A stretch of DNA of 64,000 nucleotides from Bombyx mori (Eukaryota > Arthropoda > Insecta > Lepidoptera > Bombycidae). Below, in pieces: positions 57,442-64,000 of this stretch; within the stretch, counting starts at the first letter, position 1; each line of letters begins with the position of its first letter. Below the pieces are notes generated by a model that did no database searches, was not told the DNA's origin, and was given only the letters and a program-made list of their open reading frames with translations. The stretch spans positions 6,820,001 through 6,884,000 of the forward strand of contig NC_085109.1 of NCBI RefSeq assembly GCF_030269925.1, read 5' to 3'. The position numbers were made by a program, and so were the translations under genes.

Positions 57442-57778
57442 GGGACGAAGTTCCTTATGGGACGATGCGGAGGGGTACCCTAACTGGGAAAAACTTCCGT
57501 AACGTAAGAAGATTTAGTTTGTTATCAACAGATGTCGCTGCATGTAAATTCAGCAATTCTTGAATCGCCGTGTTGAAATGTTACACAGTTGATAGAATTT
57601 CTCGTATTACTGGTATTTTATGAATCGTTGTGAATAAAATAAAGTGATAACTTTGTAAAGTAGTTTTTTTTTAATCAATAAAAAAATCATAATAAAAAAT
57701 GTATACCCGAATAATTATTTTCTTTATACCTCGAATAGAGCTTAAAATTAATATTTTTATAATAAGGGACTTCGTTCC
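57442..57778. mobile_element. Possible MITE with 17-bp inverted ends
   Basis: Left GGGACGAAGTTCCTTAT, right (reversed) GGAACGAAGTCCCTTAT, two differences. About 337 bp, no coding. Outer limits and target duplication unclear. Confidence 0.45.
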
Positions 57779-57814
57779 TATCCGGGGTCCCACGACACCA
57801 CACATCTTTTTTTT

Positions 57815-58008
57815 TCCTGCCCTACTTGTACATTACTTCTCGGCCTACCTGGCGTCAAGTGGTTGCCAGAGCTCGTAGTCACAACAACATGAATGTTGTA
57901 GTGGTAGAATATCGACTATGCCATCCTGCGAAACCGAAGGCATTATTGCTTCGCAATGAAAATTGGCATAATGGGGGTACTTATCCGTGCGGGCTAATAT
58001 GCTTCCCC
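57815..58008 (-). mobile_element. Old Bm1 SINE relic
   Basis: cctacctggcgtcaagtggt, gaaggcattattgcttcgca, tacttatccgtgcgggc; strongly diverged. Confidence 0.5.
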
Positions 58009-58361
58009 CAGACTTGCATTTGAGTACTTATATTTATCTTTAACGAAAAATTTTGCATCATCGTGATTCCTCAAATTCTTCAGAAGCTCGTAAAATAAAT
58101 ACTAAACACTTAATTGTTTGTTCGCAAATGTGTTGAAAAACTCTACCAACAAAAATGTTGCTACAAAATTATTTTATCGTGAATGTTTTTTTTTGTGATG
58201 CCGGTGGACGTTTTCGTTGAATTTTTGTCACTTTTTCAATTATTCGCAGAACTCCTTTAGAGCATTCCAGAGTATTCCCGATCCCTCAAGAGTATCCCTC
58301 AGGAGTGTTCCAGAAACATTCCGAGAGTATTAGGAATCTTGGGATCGATATTTCGAACGAT

Positions 58362-58503
58362 GTAACTATACTGAGACCTTAGAACTTATATCTCAAGGAG
58401 GGTGGCGCATTTACGTTGTAGATGTCTATAGTCTCCAATGACCACTTAACACCAGGTGGGCTGTGAGCTCGTCCACCCATCTAAGCAATAAATTAAAAAA
58501 AAA
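58362..58503 (+). mobile_element. Bm1 SINE, 3' part
   Basis: gtaactatactgagacctta to catctaagcaataaattaaaa. Confidence 0.8.
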
Positions 58504-58514
58504 CGATGTTCAGT

Positions 58515-59155
58515 ATCGGAGTCAATCAGAAAGGTAATACCAAGTTCGCTTTTAAAACGTTGTGGATCCTCAAGAGACCGAACGGTACTTCAGTCCGGGA
58601 CAAAAGCTGATGAAAGCCCAAGTGCAACCTGACGTGCTGCAATATTACTCCAGCTCTAGACTTAATCCTTCTAATTGGTCCATCCAGTAGAAAATCATTC
58701 ACGGATTGTTTCGAAACTCTGTGTCCACGGAGATACTTTGGTTCTTTCAGTGTTTTGTGTTGTATGTAGTCTATTGGAGTGTCTAAAGGGTTGTTTGATC
58801 CCATCAGATCCATTTTAATATTTCACCACCCACCACCGAAACAATATGCTCATACTATCTGAAACCATTGCTTTCATTCGTGGTCCGTTTTCAGAGATAA
58901 TTTTTTACCACGTATCGTCCGGATCTGGAATGACCGTGGTAAAAAATTGCTTTCAATTACTTCTCGAAGGTTATGACAATTCATTATTCAAACAAATATG
59001 AATAAAGTCCTTCTTAGCTCTCTGATCAAAAGAGGCACAGCCGAGACGCTATCTACTTCTTGGTAGACAGTGTACTCTGTAGTTCTGATGTCCATGTACA
59101 TGGGTATCTACTCACTATGGACAGTCTGATCGTATTTTAAGGTGATGAAAAATAA
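58515..59155 (+). pseudogene. CR1-like LINE relic, longest copy in the window
   Basis: Diverged from the copies at 14627 and 34633 but collinear: a region like ctttggttctttcagtgttt (matching ttcggttccctctgtatttt), ttgtttgatcccatcagatc, ggtccgttttcagagataat, accacgtatcgtccgg. Many stops. An uninterrupted minus-strand frame over 58526-58813 looks like a shadow of this relic. Confidence 0.6.
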
Positions 59156-59223
59156 GCACTGTGCAAGTAATAGAAGACTTAAGTCTGCTTTTTAGAAAGT
59201 ACAGAGATGATATTTCAAGATAT

Positions 59224-59498
59224 GAGTCGTCTCTTATCAAAGGTGGCAATCTGTGTATTTGGACAAAAAAATGTTATTGATATGGCGATACAGATTGATT
59301 TGAATATAATCGTCTATTTCAAAGAATACGGTTCAAAACCTGCATTAAATAAAGTATTAACTTAACCTGTTGTTTATCTAAGATGTCGTTCAGAAGAGTT
59401 TTGTGACTGCCAATGGAATACAAAGTCAATAATTCGTTTTTCTGATTTACCAATAATTGTCCAAAAGTCACATTGCCGGCTTTGATAATAGTCGACTC
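59224..59498. mobile_element. 275-bp MITE, copy 2
   Basis: Same length as and about 98% identical to the element at 25707. Flanked by ATAT on both sides (59220-59223, 59499-59502). Confidence 0.85.
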
Positions 59499-60220
59499 AT
59501 ATATTATAAATAAAACAATATTTAAAACTTTACTACGAATATTGAATAAAAGAATTTGTAAGCATACTGCTTATAGCTATTATGAAACATTTGAAAGATC
59601 AAACATGTTTGATGCTCTCCATGTTGATACAAAAAAAAAATAACATTTCGAAATTGAGCATTTCAATAATTCGAAAAACAAAGATTATCTTTCTTATATT
59701 AAAATAAAAAAAATTCAAATATTTTACTCTTGTTAAAACCTAGCTAAAATTAACGTAATCCGAAGTAGGTAAAGATATTATTATTTTGTAAGCAAACATC
59801 AAACAAATTCTAAGTTCTAAGTAATATTTGTTGAAAGCTCTGTATTTATTACGTCCAAAAATAGTTACCATTTGCGGTCTTAATCGATAATATTTAGACA
59901 GAAGCTATCTACTATCAGAAGAGTATTTTCTTGTGACCTACAAATATACTATTTGATGGAATAATAAAGTAGGCGAGTATAAGTTAATGGAGCCTGGCTA
60001 TTTTATCCAAGAGAAATTCTCTATTTTGTGTCAAAACTAATCCTAATTGTTCGTGTTTTCTGATGCCAACTCTTGAAGGTACTTACATACCACAGGTAAC
60101 GCTCCTATAACATGATATTTAACAGACTTCAAAAAAAGGAGGAGGTTCTCAATTCGACTGTTTTTTTTAAATGTTTGTCACCTCATAACTGTTGACTGGG
60201 TGAATCGATTTTGAAGATTC
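59499..60220. other. AT-rich sequence, nothing recognised
   Basis: No gene or repeat named. Confidence 0.5.
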
Positions 60221-60657
60221 TTTTTTTTTTATTGCTTACATAGGTGGACGACCTCACAGCCCACCTGGTGTTAAGTGGTTACTGGAGCCCATTGACGTCC
60301 ACAACGTAAATGCGCCACCCACCTTGAGATATAAGTTCTAAGGTTTCAATTATAGTTACAACGGCTGCCCCACCCTTCAAACCGAAACGCATTACTGCTT
60401 CACGGCAGAAATGGGCAGGGTGGTTGTACCCACCCGCGCGATCTCACAAGAGGTCCTACCATCAGTAATTACGCAAATTATAATTTTGCGGGTTTCATTT
60501 TTCTTACACGATGTTATTCCTTCACCGTGGAAATCAATTGTGAACATTTGTTGATTACGTATTTCATTAGAAAAATTGGTACCCGCCTGAGATTCGAACA
60601 CCGGTGCATCGCTCAACACGAATGTACCGGACGTCTTATCCGTTAGGTCACGACGAC
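60221..60657 (-). mobile_element. Bm1 SINE, full length
   Basis: From the A-tail to the tRNA-like head (gagattcgaacacc B box, atccgttaggtcacgacgac A box). Best-preserved full copy in the window. Confidence 0.88.
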
Positions 60658-61579
60658 TTCAAAATTAGAAAATAAGAAAGCTGACGCTTCTCTTGTGGTC
60701 CCGTATAAGTCTTAAATTTACATTAAGTACGTGCGCGACGATGTATAACTCAATAACTCAATATCACGTCAACCGATTTTGATGATTATCGTTTTTAGTG
60801 TATATTAATTTGTTTTGGAATATCTTTTTTTTCTATTTGAAGTCGGTTTTTGTTAAAGCATGTCTATTTAAAATTATTTACAACACGATTCCATTCTGAC
60901 ACGAAAAAAAATATTCCCCAGAACCCTTTTATAACACGATACTTCTACAATACGATAACGAGATTTTTGTTTAAAATTATTTAGAATATGACATTATGCA
61001 TTATGAACACGCAGTTTAGGGGTATAATCGAAATTTTAGATAAAAAAATAATCACACAGGCATAGTTGCGATATTTCATTCAGAAAAAATACTCTCCTTT
61101 TTCTACTGGCTTCTAGTCTCATATACCTAACACGATTCTCGCAAAACACGGGACTTTGTAGGAACCTATCTACCGTGTTATAGGTATACCCATATGTATT
61201 TACATTATAGTAATTTCTTCGATTTTCTCGAGTCGTAGACTACATTTACAGATCAATATCGAGATTATTATTGTCATTTTATTATTGTCAGCCTTTCGAA
61301 TACTTAATAATTTTGGTCCCCACGGACGAGTGATATGTTATTTATGTTTCTTTTCATAATATGAACTATAAATTCATAATGGAATTTATTTCTACACTGC
61401 TTATTAAAAACTACACTCTAGTTAGAACAATATTCAAATGTCGAAGAACGGTACTTTAGAAATAATGCAATTAAAATAATAAATGCTAGATTAAATAGTA
61501 AAAACAGTTTTAATTTAAAAAAAAACATGTTATAATATATGATGCCGACAGCAGTTTTTATCTGGTATTATAATTAATA
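60658..61579. other. AT-rich sequence, nothing recognised
   Basis: Contains scattered aacacgat-type strings at 60890-61180 but no clear element. Confidence 0.45.
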
Positions 61580-61956
61580 CTAGTGGTCCCGCAGTAGTCG
61601 AAATTCGGCTATAATTAATTGAAATTTGAAGTTTGAACATTATTATCCTTCTATTGTCAAATACTATTATTATACTTCTATAATCACAGATTTCGCCAAG
61701 GCTATAATTAATATTAAAAAAAAAAAGTTAACCTGTTCTCAATTTAACCACAGACTTTAAGTAATAATAAAAGTTTGTAGAAGAGTATATATGTGTGTGT
61801 GTGTCAAATACATGACTTAATGTATTATTAATGCATAATTTAAAAAAATTAGCATTCTGCACTGTCTCTATATTAGTGTGGGAAATTTATACTCCTCCGT
61901 CCGCGCAATTTTCGTAAAAAGGGGTACAAATTTCACGTATTAATAATATATATAGA
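61580..61956 (-). mobile_element. Non-autonomous Helitron (family C)
   Basis: CTAG at 61580-61583 followed by tggtcccgcagtagtcgaaa; 5' TC at 61956-61955. Reverse partner of 29747-30153. Includes a short GT repeat (61792-61803). Confidence 0.8.
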
Positions 61957-62159
61957 TATATTTTGTATTGCATTTGTAACTCTAAATCTAAATAGATAAT
62001 CTAATACTACACTACACTAAATAACGCAAATTTTTTCGTTTGTAGAGTACATTTTTTATTTAAGATGATAATCGTGACATCGAAAAATCTCAGAAATCCG
62101 GTAACTTTTATATAGAATAACCATATAGAATTCCTATATTGTAATGTACCGAACCGTAG

Positions 62160-62770
62160 AACCCTTGAGGAATGTTAATACATACATTACATTTAACGGC
62201 GAGGAGGATTCCGTATTTGCGTTTGTGCCTCACTAATCCCCACAAAAGCTGAACTAATTAGATTGGGTTGGAGTTAAGTGACGTTTCTATATGATTTAAC
62301 CTTTAACCTTTGAAGCATATTAATCATTTGAGTAATTCGAAGATACATTTCAAAGCTATTTCATAGCTTTTATCGCGGGCTTTGAGCGCGGCGACTGAAT
62401 CAAGAAATTCCGTAACGAAAATAACCTGACACCCCCACTACGCCTACTATGTAGCTCGCGTTCAACATATTCCCACGTTGCGCTATTGTAGTGTTTGTGA
62501 GTAACCGCGCGGCGTGACGTTACACTGCATGAGCATCATGAAAAGTCTGCCCATCTCTCTCTCACACGGTCTAGCTTATGAGTGTGAAGGGGATAGTTAA
62601 TGTTTTGCTTTTGTTAATGTTGCTAAATATAGCGTGGTCTTATTTTTTTTTTGTTTTAATATTAAATTAGTATTATCTAATTGTAATTGCATAAGTTGAT
62701 AAAAATGCTTTGCAATAGCTTTACAGCGGCAGTCCCCGAGTGTCACACGTGTTTTTTTGATGTACGTGTT
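62160..62770. other. GC-richer unassigned stretch
   Basis: 62380-62580 is clearly less AT-rich than its surroundings, with tcgcgggctttgagcgcggc, aaccgcgcggcgtgacgtta and a run of tctctctctcac. Could be a promoter, an untranslated exon of the synaptotagmin gene, or a repeat. No reading frame supports coding. Confidence 0.3.
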
Positions 62771-62821
62771 ATTCTAATACACTGTTTAATATAGTCGAGA
62801 TAATAATTAAAATAGATTTTG

Positions 62822-63000
62822 GAAGACATGAGTGGATGAAGGGGTTAAGTACCATTTTTAAGGTTTTTGATTTTTTAGAAATTACAGTGATGAAGTAGTT
62901 ATGTACGAAGAAAAGTACAAGTAACAAGAGTTTGTTGCCCATTTCCTCAAAATTAATTGATTAAAATTGTGTCATATCCACTTCATCCGCTCATGTCTTC
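62822..63000. mobile_element. 179-bp MITE
   Basis: GAAGACATGAGTGGATGAAG at the left; the right end reversed is GAAGACATGAGCGGATGAAG. One difference in 20. No coding. Target duplication not clear. Confidence 0.7.
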
Positions 63001-63170
63001 AATTATAACGGGCTTAGTTTTTATTATACGATGTTATTCCTATGTGTAAATCACGTGGAGGACACACGTATTTCGTCAATACGGGTTAACATGTTCTTCA
63101 TTACAAAATCGCGACCTGCCTCGTGGGTTTGAACAGCGGAATAGTCACGTCGCTCGATACCAGGCCTTAA
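63001..63170 (-). mobile_element. Bm1 SINE head relic
   Basis: gggcttagtttttattatac, gatgttattcctatg, then a decayed tRNA-like end (gggtttgaacagcgg). Confidence 0.5.
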
Positions 63171-63195
63171 CATCATCAATTTTTTATTTTTATTT

Positions 63196-63252
63196 TTTTT
63201 TTATTGCTTAGATGGGTGGACGAGCTCACAAGAGGTCCTACCACTAGTAACG
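63196..63252 (-). mobile_element. Bm1 SINE with large deletion
   Basis: attgcttagatgggtggacg joins directly to acaagaggtcctaccact, leaving out about 190 bases. Confidence 0.65.
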
Positions 63253-64000
63253 ACACTATATTTCTTAAATGCATTTGTTGTTTTGTTAAAACTATAATCC
63301 AAAACTGGTCATAAAGTGGTCACTGCCAACCATATAAGCTGGCAATGCTACGAGTCTCTCTGCCCACCAATTCTTTAAAAACAATGAACAATCACATATC
63401 CAATAACCCCAATCTAGCAATTTATCGTGTGTAGGTATTTTATAAAACATAGCGACCCCAGTTATTCGAAATAAACAGCTACACAAATTTTGGATCTACT
63501 TTTATCACGCAATTATTTATTTTAAAATTTCAGTCGTCCAATTTACGACTCTTCTCAGACTATTTTGTCTACTGAATTTATTGCTATAATAAAATTGATA
63601 TAAATTTGTTTATGATATGAATTATTCAAATATTCCTCTGGAAATGTGGAAATACGATATTTTGGAAAGATTGGGGATGCTATGGAGGAAAATAAAGTGG
63701 ACAAATTCTATTACTATTTCTACTACCACTATGGACTATGGGGAATAAGTCTAGCTACAGATTAACGATTTTGCAATCCTGTATCTTCTAAGTGTCTTCT
63801 GAGCTTTTATATATTTTTTAGTATTTGATATTAACCAATAGTTGTCCGAATGTTACTAGAAATATTTTATTAAGTTGAATTAGTAAATTTATGTGATAGT
63901 ATGATACATCTTACGGACAGTATTGTATATCATGAGCATACTATACTAGAGAACTCGCCTTTTCACAGCACATACAAGTATAATATTGTTAAAACTTTGA
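63253..64000. other. Sequence to window end, nothing firmly recognised
   Basis: A minus-strand frame (63486-63292) containing KNWWAERLVALPAYMVGSD and ending TSFGL looks protein-like but has no ATG and no family I can name. Confidence 0.4.

Noticed and set aside
58526..58813. Minus-strand 95-codon frame
   Set aside because: Overlaps a plus-strand CR1-like relic that aligns base by base with better copies.

Overview
The window is AT-rich, intron- and transposon-dense eukaryotic DNA and is best explained as a silkworm (Bombyx, Lepidoptera) nuclear chromosome. The basis is about two dozen copies of a tRNA-headed SINE that I recognise as Bm1, lepidopteran-type Helitrons, jockey, CR1-like, R1-clade and RTE-like LINEs, and a mariner. 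No bacterial, plasmid or CRISPR content was seen.

The only clearly functional gene is on the minus strand: a divergent synaptotagmin-like C2A-C2B protein. I rebuilt 11 coding exons from 56006 down to a stop codon at 9715. Every exon has GT/AG borders and every junction keeps the reading frame, giving 536 visible residues: an acidic N-terminal region, one transmembrane segment, a linker, C2A, C2B and a terminal WHPL. Most calcium-binding aspartates are missing, so it is probably a calcium-independent family member. The first exon or exons and the promoter were not found and probably lie above 56 kb or outside the window.

Layout: 1-2.7 kb holds a broken RTE-like LINE and a jockey remnant split by a Helitron. 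7.2-9.6 kb has two adjacent Helitrons, one with decayed Rep/helicase coding sequence, just past the synaptotagmin 3' end. 9.7-56 kb is the synaptotagmin gene, whose introns carry almost all the other repeats. The 16-kb intron (24.4-40.4 kb) also holds a nested jockey-in-jockey insertion that splits a small open frame, a dehydrogenase pseudogene and a long foldback repeat. The 8.5-kb intron (40.5-49.0 kb) holds a three-unit 213-bp tandem repeat and a young R1-clade LINE with a 15-bp target duplication. The 4.1-kb intron (49.2-53.3 kb) has a full-length mariner with two stop codons. 56-64 kb is upstream sequence with Helitrons, SINEs and MITEs.

Several small inverted-repeat elements appear to be unclassified MITEs: a pair of near-identical 275-bp elements with 4-bp target duplications, a 205-bp element flanked by TAA, a 47-bp element flanked by TTAA, and others. 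No new multi-gene system is evident; the notable content is the divergent synaptotagmin and the layered transposon history.
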